64,000 nt of DNA from Cantharellus purpuraceus (taxonomy: Eukaryota; Basidiomycota; Agaricomycetes; Cantharellales; Hydnaceae): assembly GCA_025174535.1 (NCBI GenBank), contig JALBUN010000020.1, forward strand, positions 62,001-126,000, written 5' to 3'. A program made the translations under genes and the position numbers. Below are positions 21,718 to 35,080 of this stretch, in pieces. The notes under the pieces were generated by a model. That model saw only the letters and a program-made list of their open reading frames with translations, was not told the origin of the DNA and did no database searches. How positions within the stretch are numbered: position 1 is the stretch's first letter; each line of letters starts with the position of its first letter.

Positions 21718-24151
21718 TTAAAGGAGGATGGAACGCTTCAGAGCACGTTCGCTGCGATAGCGGCGGTCTGTAATGTCGTAAGCTGCACAAAACAAGGGAT
21801 TCTCAGTGACGCGGTAGAGGGTTGGAGACGCAAGACGTACGATGGAAAGGAGCAGCGCAGGGATGGCGCCATGCGCGATAATGCTTTTTCGCGACGGTGC
21901 AAGAGCGACCATCACTCCCACCTGTGTTCCAATCGAAGCTACAACACACCATCAGCATCGACTTCACGTACAAACCAACACACAAAAACTCACCCAACGT
22001 CCCCGTATTCGCCAACGCAAACACCAACACCCCATGTCCCCTCGCACTGAACGGCGCTGAACTCGCCATCGTCTTCGCCAACGCCGCATACGCGAAATCA
22101 GGGCTCACAAGCAGCTTCCCTGACACAATATAGGCCAGGTCAAAGATTTCTTTACGCGGCACGCCCAGGAAGAACACGAGTGGGAACAGAGGTCCTGCCA
22201 CAACTTGGTGAAGATCCAGGTTGTGTACGCCGAAGCCGCGGAATATCCAGGTAAGCGTGCCGTTAACAAAGACCAGCAATCCCAGGATGGTGAAAAAGTT
22301 TGTTCTGGGAGCAAAATGTCAATTCTATAGCACGGGGAGAATCAAGACTTCCACGAGGGAACTCACAGAACCAATCCCGCGACCCGTAAGCCAACACCGG
22401 CTCCATCACTCAACGCATCCACAATATCATGCGCCTTGCGCACATTCAGCTTCTTGCGCGCCGCACATGTGCTCTCCCTCGACCTTGTCACAGGCTTCTC
22501 CGCGTCCGCCTCGGGGAATGCCACCTTGGCGTTGATGATAGCGCCTGGGATGATCATAGCAGATTGTGCGAGGAGGCTGCGGATCGGGACTGAGAGTTTT
22601 GTGGCGTAGGTGGCGATCATGAGGGAGGAGATGCTCGACATGGCTAGGGACGCGACAAGCGAAGTGAGTAAATGTTGGAGGGACCAGCAAAGCGTCGAGG
22701 CTTACAGGTCGCCATGACAGTGAATATTTCCGTGTCTGTCATGCTTTCCACATACGGCCCCACGAGCACAGCGCTGTTGACTTGTCCGAACCACGGCGAC
22801 CACACGGCGACAAAAGTCTCTGCGCCTGATGCGCCGAAGACTTTTTGTCCGAACCATGCGCTAAATGATGTGACGGTCAAACGCTGGGTCAATGCAATGA
22901 CGTAAGAGAAGGACGTACAATTGTTTGGTAAGCCATTGCATCCAGTTGAACTGTTATCACAGCACCATATTGAGCGTGACGTTGCGTGTTTATGTGGGAC
23001 AGATGACTTACAAAGTAGAGCATCTGGACGAATGACGCCGTGAAGATGATCACAGCAAGCTACAAAAAAGGAATTGAGGACCCCTGCCATCCATGCATCC
23101 AGAAGATACCCAACTCACCCCAGAGACGAAGAACCACCCCTTTGTCGCGACGTCTGCATCGAAAATGAAAGCGGTGGCCTGGACGGCGCACGTTGCAAAG
23201 TCGGCGACGGCAGCGTTGAACCAGGCAAAGAATTTGAAGCCTGCGGACGATTTGAGAACGAAGAGTGCGAGGGCTTGTTGAAGGATAATGGAGATTGGGA
23301 TGCGGACCCTATTTGGGGGTGTGTAGGTCAGAACACGAGCATCAGATGTGAAGGAGGCTTACCAGTTGATGGCGCCACGGTTAGTGGAGATACCGCAGAT
23401 GGCCAACTGAAAGAAGTACACGCCAGCGAGGGAGATGACGCGATCCGAAACTGCAGTGCCCTGCATTGACGTACAAACCTTGTCAGCACGCAATACAACG
23501 CGACAATGAAGACTTATACCTCCGGTCTTGCGACGCCAAACGCGGTGCCGAATGTGATACCCAGGACGCCAAGCCAGAGGAGGGCGAGGCGGCCACGGGT
23601 GGGGATGTTGGAGATGGGCTGGGCGACGGTGGGGGTCCAGATCGCAGAGATGGGGCGGGAGATGATGGTGGCGGGGACGAAGCGGAACATGATGACGAGG
23701 ACGAAGAACCATGCCCAGAGTGTCTGCACGAGCCTAGCAGAGGAAGTAAAACACGCGTTTTAGGGTCGTGCGACGCGGGTGTGGCGTATGGCACGTGGGA
23801 GACCTACCAGCGATGCCGCGTCCTGGGAAGAATGGTGGAGGAAACCCACCAGCCCAGTATGACGATGGCCAAGAGGGGGAAGGCGACAGTGCCGATCTTG
23901 CCTGGCCTGCGGAATGCCGTGGACGCTTTGGCGTCGTCTACGTGGTCATCGTCCTCCTTCGATAGGAGGACATCCTGGGTGGTGCCGTCGCAGGGGCTAC
24001 CGCCAGGGGAACGTGGACCACCCTTCTTGAGGGAGTCGACGGAGGAGCAGGATTGGCGGCGCTCCTTGGTTGAGGCGGAGGGGGTAGAGACGGGCGGGGC
24101 GACTTGGATAGACGAGCGGGGGGCTGCGGCGTTTTTCTCCATATCAGACAT
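21718..24151 (-). CDS. concentrative nucleoside transporter, CNT family (629 aa)
   Basis: Ten exons on the minus strand (23808-24151, 23520-23733, 23364-23460, 23119-23308, 23012-23059, 22919-22950, 22706-22860, 22367-22643, 21994-22305, 21718-21938) sum to 630 codons; introns 55-74 bp. A polar, Ser-rich N-terminal region of about 80 residues is followed by many hydrophobic spans. CNT landmarks: AICGISTNRGAINWR, QQALALFVLKSSAGFKFFAWFN, FNWMQWLTKQFAWF, the central GASGAETFVAVWSPWFGQVN (usual family: GA-x-E-x-x-V-A-x-N-x-F-x-G-Q), PYVESMTDTEIFTVMAT and IPGAIINAKVAFPE. The C-terminal third has GVPRKEIFDLAYIVSGKL and FALANTGTLASIGTQVG, matching the second CNT domain. It should carry nucleosides with protons or sodium into the cell across the plasma membrane. 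Confidence 0.92.
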
Positions 24152-27100
24152 GGTGAGCGGCACACGGAAAGGGGGAGGTAGGGGTGGTGCTAGACGATGG
24201 GTGGGGCCAAGTGAGCAGGTTTATATAGAAATTGGGAGGGTGAGGAATATTCTGAAAGGCGTATGATGAGCCGAAAGTAACCAGGGGCGATTTGATTAAA
24301 ATAATATTTTAATTGGCGTATGCTTTGTCGATCACCCTGAGTACGCTGTTGTACTCGAATATTGATCGATCACACAAGTGTTCATCGACCGTCCCCTCTG
24401 GAGCGTCTGTCCCCTTGTCCTCTTGTCGTCTCATGTTGGTCTCACGTACCTTTTTTCTGTTGCACAAGTGGAAGACATCGCCGGACTTGGGCCTAGCTTA
24501 TCTAGATTCAGTCCTGCGCACAACTAGGATTTGTTTGGCAGTAGCAGCCGACGCTGCTTCTCCGCAATCTCGCGTGTACCAGAAACGTTTCGGTAAGCAT
24601 TTTGAACGATACGCCAAGTCGAAAAAGGCAACAAAAATATTACACAAGCGTGTATTAAATACAATGGAGTAGGTAAATTACGCAATTCCAAATATGGTGG
24701 ATACGAACAAGGGGAGAAACCACCATCACACACCCACGTTATGGCACGTGCGCGCTGGAAGGAACTTGAAGGAGGTGTTCCAATTCCTCTCACAACCCTG
24801 TCTATTTACCTCCCAGGAGCTAGCATGTTATCTAAATACTGGATCTTCCAGGGCCGCGGGCAAATATACTCACGCGGAATCACACTCATTCCCGCGTGAT
24901 ATGGCTCGGCGCAAGCATAAAGGGAACTTGTACACACGCACTAGGTACGCATCCTGCCTCTCAAATGTGATGGTAACCACCATCCATATCTCTAGTGGCC
25001 TGCAGCACTCAAGGCTGGTATAGGCATCTCCTAGCGAATCGGCCGGGAAAACTGATCTCACTTTGATACATAGAAGTTAAGTAAAGCCGCCGCCGCGGTG
25101 ATCAACGTCCAAAGCACCACCACCACCCACCGATGACTTCCAGCTTCCTCAATTCAGCATACTATCGTCCCAAATTCGAACAATTCATCGAAACACTTTC
25201 AACCTTCTTCATTACACGTGCCGCGTACGTACACCACTTCACACATTATCAACACCAGGACCCACTGCCCGTGCACCGCATTACACAGTAATATAAAGGG
25301 TTCTCACGTTGATCAATCGTATACGTACTAGTCTGCCCCTTTCCTCAAGATCAAGCGCGTTCTTCCCTTTTGATTTCCTGGCATGCGTGGCGCGCAACTG
25401 GTGACACGCGACTTGCGACGCTGGAATTGTCTAGCCGCTCGCAGGAAACAGAAGTTCGAGAATCACATCAACCTTGGGACCCAGGCCCTGCTTGGAAACC
25501 CTTCAAGTTTAGCGTGTTTCGCTTACCGTTAATATTTCTTCCGGCTTCTTATAGCGCGTTGAGCGCTAGCGGGTTTAGTCGTTATATGACGCGGGCCGCC
25601 ACCCTCGCACAGCAGTGACAGCACGGAACACAGAACTGAACACAGAACAGAACACAGGACAGAACATAGGACAGAACGCAACAGAATGCCGAACTTGTAA
25701 TAACCTTAAACAGAAACCTTCTAAGTCCGTTATTGACTTCCGGGAACAAGAAGTATGATAGCCTTCCGGAAAGGAACACCTAGGGATGGGGGAGATGGCT
25801 GTTGCCTGAAGGTACATACCCTATGTGAGAACGTTCCGAATCCTCGACACGTGTCCTGCTAGCATTACTACTGGTGTAGATCCCGGCCCCGCAACACTTC
25901 TTCGTCCCAAGTTTGTCGCACTGGCGTGGGACACACGTGGTGTCTCGGAATTAAAACATATATACATGTAGCCTCCACGTCACAATTTATTTAAAAGGTA
26001 CACTTCTCTGCGGCAGGCTGGCAGGTTCGCCTCATTCGGACCGGTGGTCGGATAAGTACTCCAGTCTAAACCAGCTACAGCCTGATATAATCCATGCGCC
26101 AGGGTACACCCACGGCCATCCCAACCTCTAAGCATCACCATCATACCTTATACGTCTCATCACTGGTAACCACCGCCGACTAAGTACCACAACCCCCCTG
26201 GAGTATAATCGACGCTTGATTAATAGCGCTATAAAGCAATAAATAGCAATGTGCAATCAAATCAGCAAACAACTCTGGCTCTGCGCATTACGTGTCATCA
26301 TCATGATAGTACGTACCATATACATATCGATTCTTCCGTGCATGGCGTCCGTCCGCCTATCCATCCGTCCGTACAGTATCGGAGGAAGTTCAAACCATAC
26401 GCATCTGCATCACCAGAGTAGTATCAATAAGTGTCCGCTGCCGTGCCGCGTCGCACTTGGCTTTCCCGATCATCCATCACCTGGCCAAGTCGGTAGGATA
26501 GTAAGTAGCCTTATCACTTATGAAGAAACCATCCCCAACAATATCACTTGGAATGAGACTTGGAAGTATGAAGTTGGAACATTGAACCGTTACTGTGCAC
26601 GTCGCACTCACATGCCCTTCCACATACGCACAGATCGTCATCTATGTATGTCTTTGAGCGGAACATCCGAAGATGCCGGGCTCGCGACCTCCCAAAGCAA
26701 TTAATAGTTTAGAGCCCTTCTGAAAGTCCGTGTGCATGTGCCCCCTCTTTCCCCCTTCAGGCCCATAGCTTTTTGTACTTACACGGAAGGAAAACACCGA
26801 CCACCCCCATCAACGTTAACGCAATGGAGACCGGGTCCCTGACGTTACCCCTGACCAGAAAATCGCTTACAATCTAAAATCAACCGAAACGGGGCACACA
26901 TCAATGCATCGAAGTAAGCAAATTCACCTGTGAATACAGTGATAGTTGTCGAGGCATGTAAACAGCAACTTGAAGGCGCTGGCAGGCACAACGCTGGTGA
27001 CTTTGGATGGTGTGAAAATTTCGTTTTCCTTTGAATTCAATGCCAGAACTTACCATAGAATGCTCAGATTACAAAAACCTGGCAAGAGCGGGATTCTGGG

Positions 27101-30083
27101 ATTTCTGGGATACACCTATCGTGTATAGGGTCTGGTCTGGATCCTTAGCGCCACGTACCGGTAAGTACTCGCGCTCGAAGCACAGGCTTCTTTAGGATAC
27201 CACCACCAGAATCGGATCGGAAAAGTGTGGCTAACAGGAATCATGATGCCAGGGAGTGCTGTCTTAGATCTGTATGATTTATCACCCTCGGTGTCAACTG
27301 GAACAGTCTCCGAGTCTGACACAGTAACTGTAACTGGAACTGCCGCTGAGGCGTGATAGCCATGATTCCGAAGATGACAAATGACACCAAAAAAAGCTAT
27401 CTCAATTATACGCACCAATTAGAAACGATAGAAGACCCCCTGAAATGCTGGTGCATGCCACGTGGAGTCGGTGCTCAGAGAATTCATCGTACATCTTACT
27501 TTACACGCAACACATTCCATTCCGTGTGAAAAATACATGAAGTGAAGTATCACCGCTGTCACGCCTGAAGTTACAAAGCCCACGGAAGCTCACGCGACCA
27601 CGCCGCCACGAAGAAGAGAAACATGATAGGGAGATGGCGATGAAGACAGTATACGAAGAAGTTCTGCTTAGAGAACGGAAAGAACAAAAGAATCACAATT
27701 TATTCACTCACCTGAATTGCCTGCGGGGCTACCCTGCGAGAAGCCGATGTTGGCTTCTCACCGGTTTCAGATAAACCACCACCGGCACCACCACCTCGCA
27801 CCGTGGGGGCTTTTCCCATTGTGTCTTAACTTAATCTTGGCTAGAGCAAGAGTCTCTATTAAAAACACTTCTCTTGTGACGCGCATATGCAGACGAAGCT
27901 TACCACGTCTATGACTTGCCAAATTTTTCCTCATACGTGGACAAAGACGCCCACAGCAACGAACTTCAAGCGAGTCATTCCAGCAGAGCCGTGTTATTCT
28001 ACTGTCCTTGGTGTCAGCGTATACAACTGACAAGTCAGAGATAGAGACTGATACGATTCGCGATCCACGGGGTCTAGGAACCACACCTGAATAGTGTAAG
28101 CAAATTAACGATGCACCCTGGCTCACAATCTCAAGAGTAGAAATGTAGGATATGTACACAGAAGATCTTCAGACTCACAGTTACCATGCCACTGCCTCAT
28201 GGTGTTAAAACAAGCCATGCCCCAAAAATCGAATTCATTGTGGCTCTCAAATACAATCCTGCTTTCAATTAAAAATCAAAGGGGTAAGTTTTAAAACATA
28301 TACTCCCTGAAACCATATGCACAATACATATATTGTATGTCCGAACAATGCCGCCTTGAACCCGACAAAGCAGTATCCAAACCAGACTTGCGAGACACGG
28401 ACAATTAGCAACACAGTTTGCGAAAGTCGGGAGGCATCGAAATGGAATGTCCAGCACATACACATACAGGTATTTGTTCTTGTGACTCACAGGAACAGAA
28501 ACCTGCAGGTGTATGGCCGGTCTCATCAGTTACGTCGGAACAGCCTACAGTCGGACTGTCCTGTCTAAAACATGAGAAGAAGCACAACGCAAAAGTGCAC
28601 AGCTCTCTCAATAGGACTCACAATAGGATTGCTCTAGCTTCACGGGGATAAAGTGATCGACGTCCTAAGCTCTAGTCTGGCGTACTGTCGATTACGACAT
28701 TACACAATGACATAGTCTCAGAAGCTCAGAAGTTCAGAAGACGACGAATATCGAGCAGTGGGCTAGGCCAACCAGGACAGGAAAGACAATTGGTGGGAGA
28801 GGATGAGTACGACATTGCAGTGACACGGTGGTCATCCATATAACGAGTGGATACCGTGTGCTGTGTCGCTCTAGGCGTTGAACAGCAAAATAGGAAGTAT
28901 TTTGCGTAAGTCAAGCAGTTGTAAAAAATCTCAACAGAGTGGGAACAGTAAATGGATTGCCTCTTGCTTCTTTCCGACTCATACGAAGAGTGTACCTGAA
29001 GTTTGGCGGGATGACGCATTTTGGAAGGACATGCTAAGGAGGAAAGAAGGAGCCTGCAGGACATTGCGGCTATTTGAGTGGTTTGTTTGATGTGTCTGCG
29101 AGATCGAGCATTGGGAGGCAAACTTCAGCACGACGTAGCGGTGAAGAGCGGTCGTTCAGTTTTAGCTTGGAACCAAGGGGGGCTGGACACATAAGTGTTG
29201 CGAGTGTAATAGTGTTTGATTCCGGTTGAAGGAAAGAAGTGGAAACAGCTTCAGATGTGTAGGTCTTGGCGCGGTGTGGACATCAGGTGTATGCCTCTTC
29301 TAGAATGCTATGGCGCCACTAGTAAAAAAGTTCGATCAGGATGATGGGACACCTGTACTGGCCAGAAGCTGGAGATAGGACTACTAGCAGTACAATGAAT
29401 AATGCTTCGTACTTTTACCAGGCCAACTCACTTGGAGAAAAGAAATGCCATCACGTAGTTTGAGCCTACATAAAGCAAGCAAAGTGAATTGCGAGAATAG
29501 GATTAGAAGAAGCTTCCATTCAGTCAAGGTTGATCTTGGGCAACGGAGACTCGAATATTGCGAGAGGATCGATCATTACGATATTGCGGTGACTTGATTG
29601 AAGCATTATGTCTGTGCTCTTGAATGATGTTAGAGACCGAACGACCAGCTTGAAGCTAACGTATACCGTGCTGTGTGGACTGGAGCCAAGCAAAACGTCT
29701 TTAGTAAGTCAAGCAGACGACAGTCGCTATGTATACAAAGGCTGTTGAGTTCATCCGTGGGCCTGACAATTGGCGAAACGACTACGCACATATGCAGCAC
29801 TTTCGCCTAACACATTATATAGACAGGCAGCAATTCTCGATTCATACAGGGGCGACTCTGGGCTCGCGCCAAGCATGGGTCGTAAACCAGGTGTCCTTTC
29901 CAGACGAGAACTAACAACATTATAGACACACTTGAGAACCACTCGACTGCTAGAATATGATAGCATTATGAAAAGAAATTTTCCTGCCTCAGCAGCTTCG
30001 GGTATTAGAGCGGCGCCAGAGGACCGGGACCCGTTCTCTAAGTCTACGACGAGAACAGGCCTATACTTGTGGGCAGATTAGGC
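24152..30083. other. gene-poor region, 5.9 kb
   Basis: I see no gene with a recognisable domain. Open frames up to 151 codons (for example 26249-26704, 24313-24672, 27767-28159 minus) have no domain, no sensible codon pattern and no splice partners I trust. A short frame at about 25134 (MTSSFLNSAYYRPKF) and a splice-site-rich patch at 27.1-28.2 kb on the minus strand could be fragments of small genes. Two stretches, about 28.8-28.92 and 29.57-29.72 kb, look like a diverged duplicate (shared ATACCGTG and TAAGTCAAGCAG). A short tandem repeat lies at 25615-25690. Confidence 0.5.
25615..25690. repeat. degenerate ACAGAAC-type tandem repeat
   Basis: About 75 bp of loosely repeated 9-10 bp units of the form (G/A)AACA(C/T)AG(A/G)AC. 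It is a local low-complexity satellite with no evident coding role. Confidence 0.7.
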
Positions 30084-30431
30084 TGTTGGAATACCGGATA
30101 CCGGATCCTACCATAACAACGCGTCAACACGGGTTGTCACAATGCGGGACATTACTCATTCAATCCACATGACAACGCTCCACCATATTTAAATCTATTT
30201 ATTCCACTAGTACTTACTTCACAGCTGCGATGGTATATATAAAGGAGTCGCAGCTGTCTCCCTTCCCTCAGTCATGTTTAATACACACACGCTGAGGTAG
30301 GGAGTTACTTTATTATCTCTAAATATTATGTTCACTTATTTCTCACTACAGTTTATCTGTCAAGGTATTTAGATTATAGCTAGTCGTGTTTAATACACAC
30401 ATGCTGAGTTTATTTGTCAAGTATTTCAACA
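30084..30431 (+). mobile_element. solo LTR D, copia-like, TAGGC target duplication
   Basis: 348 bp, starting TGTTGGAATACC and ending TATTTCAACA, so the ends are short inverted repeats with TG/CA. TAGGC occurs directly on both sides (30079-30083 and 30432-30436). It contains a TATA box (tatatataaagg, from about 30234) and two internal direct repeats: GTTTAATACACACA appears twice and so does a TTTATYTGTCAAG motif. Size and ends suit a Ty1/copia LTR, but no internal domain is present to prove it. Confidence 0.88.
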
Positions 30432-30436
30432 TAGGC

Positions 30437-31329
30437 ATCTATGGGGGCTGGTCCTTTCCTGAACCCCACCCAGCATCAGCAACTCACTCTCTGGAATGCA
30501 TCTTTGCCTACCCTTATGAAGATGTCTTGTGAGTATTGGCTGGTCATGAGAGATCATCAGATCTTAGATATGATGAGTCCTGCATGAGTGCATACCATCA
30601 GACCCTGGGATTTTGAACTTCCCAAGTATTTGAAATAATTTTTTTACCAACTGTCTAGAGCTTGGGAAAATCCCAAATATTTATAAAACCTTAGAGAAAT
30701 AATGTATGACTGGAATTACAGCATTTAAGACCAGCTTGATTTAATGTTACATTAGCAAACAAGCATGAGGAGCAGACTGCATGAGCTTGTATGCCCCAGA
30801 ATGTGTGAGACATGTGGTCTTTTACCTCAGATTTTTATCACTTTGCTTTGTGTACTTGATATTTAGATTTCAGATTTTTTTCCAAGCTCCTAATGAGCCC
30901 TGGCAAGAAGTTCTCAGCTTCCTATTTGTGTGTGTGGCACATCACTGGTGCTGCTGGTTTAAGCAGAGATGAAAATACATGAGGTGCTATCATTTTCTTT
31001 TATCCCTCCTACTGTCATCTTAGGTGAACTGATGTCTTGTGCTCAGTTGTAAATTCTTTTCCCTTTTGTCTCTCCCATGGTCATCTTAGTGCCATGTGAC
31101 ATTGCTCTACATTACTCATGTGTGTTTATATGCCATCAGATATGTAGTTGCCATTGTTCTGTTTGGATTCTACTTGATGGTAGGTAGCTACACCATATGT
31201 ACAGTCATATTTTGTGAGGGTCAAATCAGTATGTTTTTGTTCTATGTACCACACAACTGCTACCTCCTCCACCTCCCCCTATACCTGAGTTTAAACACAG
31301 CATTGCACTGAATTTCCAGCTGTCAGTGT
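30437..31329. other. AT-rich unassigned sequence, probably old repeat
   Basis: About 900 bp, clearly AT-richer than the gene blocks and CpG-poor, between the copia-like solo LTR and the first gypsy gag remnant. Short open frames only, one hydrophobic (31096-31311). I see no domain; it is likely decayed transposon sequence. Confidence 0.4.
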
Positions 31330-32416
31330 GCTGATGTGATGGTTTGCATCATGCAGCACAGAGCAGCATGAAACCCACTGGTCAATCGCAAGATTGACTG
31401 AGCAACTCATGTACAATCAGCATGAGATGAAGAGCATTAGCAAAGCTAGTGCTCAGGCAGCCAAGATGGTTGCCATAGCAGAACATGCTGCCACCAATAT
31501 GGGGCAGCAAATCACAGAGCTGGGAATGATGTTAAAATCACTCCAAGAGAGCTCTGAGTGATGCAAGTCATGTCACCAAAGATTAGATTCTCATTGAGAA
31601 TCTGAATCCAGAGAGTCTAGATCTCCCCAAGGTGAGAGGATCCAATCAAATGATTGGGTGGATAGAAAAAATGAGATTCCCCCAATGGAGGGAATCAGAC
31701 TTCCAGTAATCCCTCTAAGATGAGGATTACTGATACAGGTTGAGGAGAAAACTCCCCAATCTAGGTCAAAGGAGCTTGATCAAGAGATTGAGCTATGGAA
31801 GCAGTGAGAAGCCAAGGCCTCTTGCAAACACAGATATGGAAGGCTAAATATGCAGAACAAGAGCTTGGCCAATTCTTTAGAGAGCAGCAGCCCCAACAAG
31901 AGCTCAACATTGCTGTCAATTTAAACCAACAGTCATGAAACATGCTGAACAGTTATCAGCACATACAAGCAGTGGGTATCTCAGGAGACACCCACCATGA
32001 ACAGTGAGATACCCAATGGGTACCTCAAGAGGATGCTCCCCATCACAGGGAGCAATCAGCACCATTGACCCTAGAAGGCCAAGGTAACCCAGATCAATTG
32101 GATACAATTGACTCTATTAATGGTATTACTTGCATGGTATAAGTAGCCATAGTCAATAACAAAGATACAGACCCAGAGAAGTCTGTACTTGCCAAAGCTG
32201 GCATAAAAGTATCACCCCCTGAGCAATACTCAGGAGGTGCAGATCTCAAAGAGTTTGAGATCTTTGCAGCAGGGATGCTATGATGGCTGAAGATGAACAA
32301 TCTTCTCAAGCCATCAAGTACAAAGTTGCAACTGTTGTACTTAGGCACTCACCTTAAAGGCAAGGTCCAGGAATAGTTCTACAGAAATGTAGAACACTAC
32401 AACAGGGCAGTCCAAG
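31330..32416 (+). pseudogene. gypsy family E gag remnant (oldest copy)
   Basis: This stretch aligns by eye with 33205-33990 and 34535-34810: it shares the MKSISKASAQAAKM coding segment, the LEEQ/Gln-rich coil, the PEKSVLAK phrase and the LYLGTHLKGK segment, but with many stops. It is interrupted at 32417 (after ...CAGTCCAAG) by the 5' LTR of a younger element of the same family; the intact sequence continues as ACTGGACCC in the other copies. The rest of this copy is not found in the window. Confidence 0.8.
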
Positions 32417-32693
32417 TGTAAGTACCTAAGGTACTTACTTACTATAGTATGTAGCTAGATAGTTATAATTAGTGTATGCGGCATTCCATTAAGGAATGCT
32501 GTCTTCTTGATAGATATATGCGCCCATAGGGTGCATATGTATAGTTATTATGTAAGCCAGTGGACCCAAGTACATGTGTGGGTCCACATATAGTAGACAA
32601 AAAACTTAGTAACTACCACACACAGCACATCACCCAACCAATACACTTGGTTGAGTTCTGTGCAACGGTGTGAACTAAGACATCCAATTAACA
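32417..32693 (+). mobile_element. LTR E, 5' LTR of gypsy element
   Basis: 277 bp from TGTAAGTACC to AATTAACA, starting with a near-palindrome (GTAAGTACCTAAGGTACTTAC). It is followed directly by the same leader that follows the truncated LTR at 47863-48076 and then by gag, so it is a 5' LTR. It inserted into an older gag copy of the same family; the left target pentamer would be CCAAG. The right end of the element is not in place, so the duplication cannot be checked. Confidence 0.8.
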
Positions 32694-35080
32694 CTTTTTT
32701 GAACTTCCAAAGGAAGAATCAATTTTCTAGTCAATACTAGAAAACTGGCTGTTGCTGGTGTACAGATGTATACCAACCCCCCCAGTTGCTCATATAAGTG
32801 AGCAACTAGTAGACTAACTTAATTGGCCTACAAAGATAAAAGAAAGAAAGGAGTCATTATATTTAGAGTGAGTCGTGCTGGCAGTGCACAGGACATCATA
32901 AATGATGAATGGTGGCACATAGCCAGCAGCAGAAGCTCCCAGGAAGGGGAACTAGACCCTAGAGAAGTCGCAGGGACTTCTCATAAGGAAGACTCTAGAA
33001 GAGAGTTGCCACGATTGCAAGACTGCACAGACGATTGCACAATAGATTGTCTGTCAAACAAGAACCCTTCATCAAGTGGTTCTTTGATTAGAGAAGAAAG
33101 GAGGAGACAGTCATCTACTGTCTCCAATGCTCCTAAAGGAAAGGAACATGCTCAATACACAAGCACAAGTAGAAGTAGCAATACTTCTACTAGGGAATTG
33201 CACAGCATGGAGTGGCGTGAAACCCACAGGTCAATTGAAAGATTGACTGAACAACTCATGCATAATCAACATGAGATGAAGAGCATTAGCAAAGCTAGTG
33301 CTCAGGCAGCCAAGATGGCTGCTGAAGCAGGGCATGCTGCCACTACTATGGGGTAGCAAATTGCAGAGCTAGGAACAATGTTAAAATCACTCCAAGAGAA
33401 CTCTGAGTGATGCAAGTCGCATCGCTGAAGATCAGATTCTTGACAAGAATCTGAATCTGGAGAGTCTGGACCTCCCTGGGGTGAAAGGGTCCAACTGAAT
33501 GATTAGTTAGACAGAGGAAATGAAATCCCCCCAATGGAGGGAATTAGAGACCCAGTAATCCCTGTGAGGCAAGGATTACCAATCCAGATTGAAGAGGAAA
33601 CTCCTCAATCTATGGCAAAGGAGCTCGATCAAGAGATCGAGCCATGGAAACAACGAGAAGTTGAGGCTTCTTGTAAACATAGATTAGCCCTCAAATGGAA
33701 GGCTAAACATGCAGAGCAGGAACTCAGGCAGCTGTTTAGAGAGCAGCGGCCCCAGCAAGAACTCAATGTGGCTGTCAATTTAAATTGACAGTTGCGACAT
33801 GCGCTGAACAGTTATCAGCACATGTGAGCGGTGGGCCTTTCAGGAGACACCTGCCATGAGCAACGAGATACCCAATGGGTATCTCAAGAAGATGTTCCCC
33901 ATAACAGGGAACAATCAGTGCCATTGACCTTAGAAGGTCAAGGCATACTGGATCAATTGGACACAATTGATCCTATCGATGGCATTACTCACATGGTGTG
34001 AGTGTTATGCACTAGGTCCAATTGGAGGGTGGAGATTGGGTTGGAGGTTTGCTCGGAGTTGGAGAAGGAGTCGGTTACATCGTGGGGGTCGGAACGGACT
34101 TGGCTTCAGCTTATGTGCTGCGCCCTCACTACTACTGGTGTCTGAGATTTCGGAGATGGAGTATGACTTAGAGAGTTAGGATTGGACTTAGGAACTAGGC
34201 ATGATTCAATATTCGAACTGGGGAATGAAGTCCCCAGTCGGGCAACTTAAATACATATTTGAAATCTAATAATAATTACTCCGGTGATGGGTCTCCAAGG
34301 CCAATGGCCTTACATGAGTATGTCCGAGTCCGATGGGGACGGATGTCCGGGTTCCTATGGTGATGCTGATGCATCAATCGGAACCAGAGACGGATGGGTG
34401 GAATTGGCGGTGACAATCAGACAGGTAGATGGAGATGTGGCAGTTTCCAAATGGAGTATAGATTTCATGTGCACGGGGATCTGAGTGGATTGGACAGGGA
34501 TCTGGGCATTAATGAATATAGTCATAACAGTGAGTAGCCATAGTTGATAATAGAGATACGGACCCAGAGAAGTCTGTACTTGCCAAGGTGGGCATTAAAG
34601 TATCACCTCCTGAGCAATACACAGGAGACACAGACCTCAAAGAGTTCGAGATCTTTGTAGCAGGTATGCTATGATGGCTGAAGATGAATAATCTTCTAGG
34701 CCCATCAAGTACAAAGTTTCAACTATTGTACTTAGGCACTCACCTTAAAGGCAAGGCCCAGGAATGGTTTTACAGAAATGTAGAACACTACAACAGGGCA
34801 GTCCAAGACTGGACCCTGGAAACTGCAATCCAAGGATTGCAGCATAGATTCCTACACACCTTGACACATCATCATGCATCAAATAAATTTGACTCTGTAA
34901 CACAGGGTCAAAGGACTGTTCATGAATTAATGAATGATCTAGATAAGTATGTGGGTCGCATGATAATGCTGCCAGATGTGTACACGTATGAAGAGGTTTG
35001 TAACCACAATGTACAAACCTCTGAGACAAGAAGTCCTCAAGAAGGGTTTCAATGCTGAATTTAGCAGTATCGAGCAGTTG
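32694..35080 (+). pseudogene. gypsy family E gag (copy 2), decayed and interrupted
   Basis: The leader (32694-32822) leads into a frame from 32823 that is open for 177 codons, then interrupted by several TAG/TGA codons also seen in the third copy. Recognisable gag parts: a charged N-terminal region, a Gln-rich coiled-coil (EQLRQ-type), and the retrotransposon gag core with AQEWFYRNVEHYNRAVQDWT and FDSVTQGQRTVHELM. A solo LTR C (34003-34529) splits it once, and a solo LTR A enters at 35081 in the codons for SSIEQL. Without both insertions it would match the copy at 49734-51590. Confidence 0.85.
34003..34529 (+). mobile_element. solo LTR C with GTGAG target duplication
   Basis: 527 bp from TGTTATGCACTAGG to CATAACA, with 7-bp inverted terminal ends (TGTTATG/CATAACA). 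GTGAG lies at 33998-34002 and 34530-34534. The empty site is visible in the third gag copy at about 50994 (ggtgcaagtagcc), which confirms the boundaries. Confidence 0.95.

Noticed and set aside
24313..24672. 119-codon open frame
   Set aside because: No domain or splice partners; probably chance.
26249..26704. 151-codon open frame
   Set aside because: No domain, odd composition and no homologue that I recognise; probably chance.
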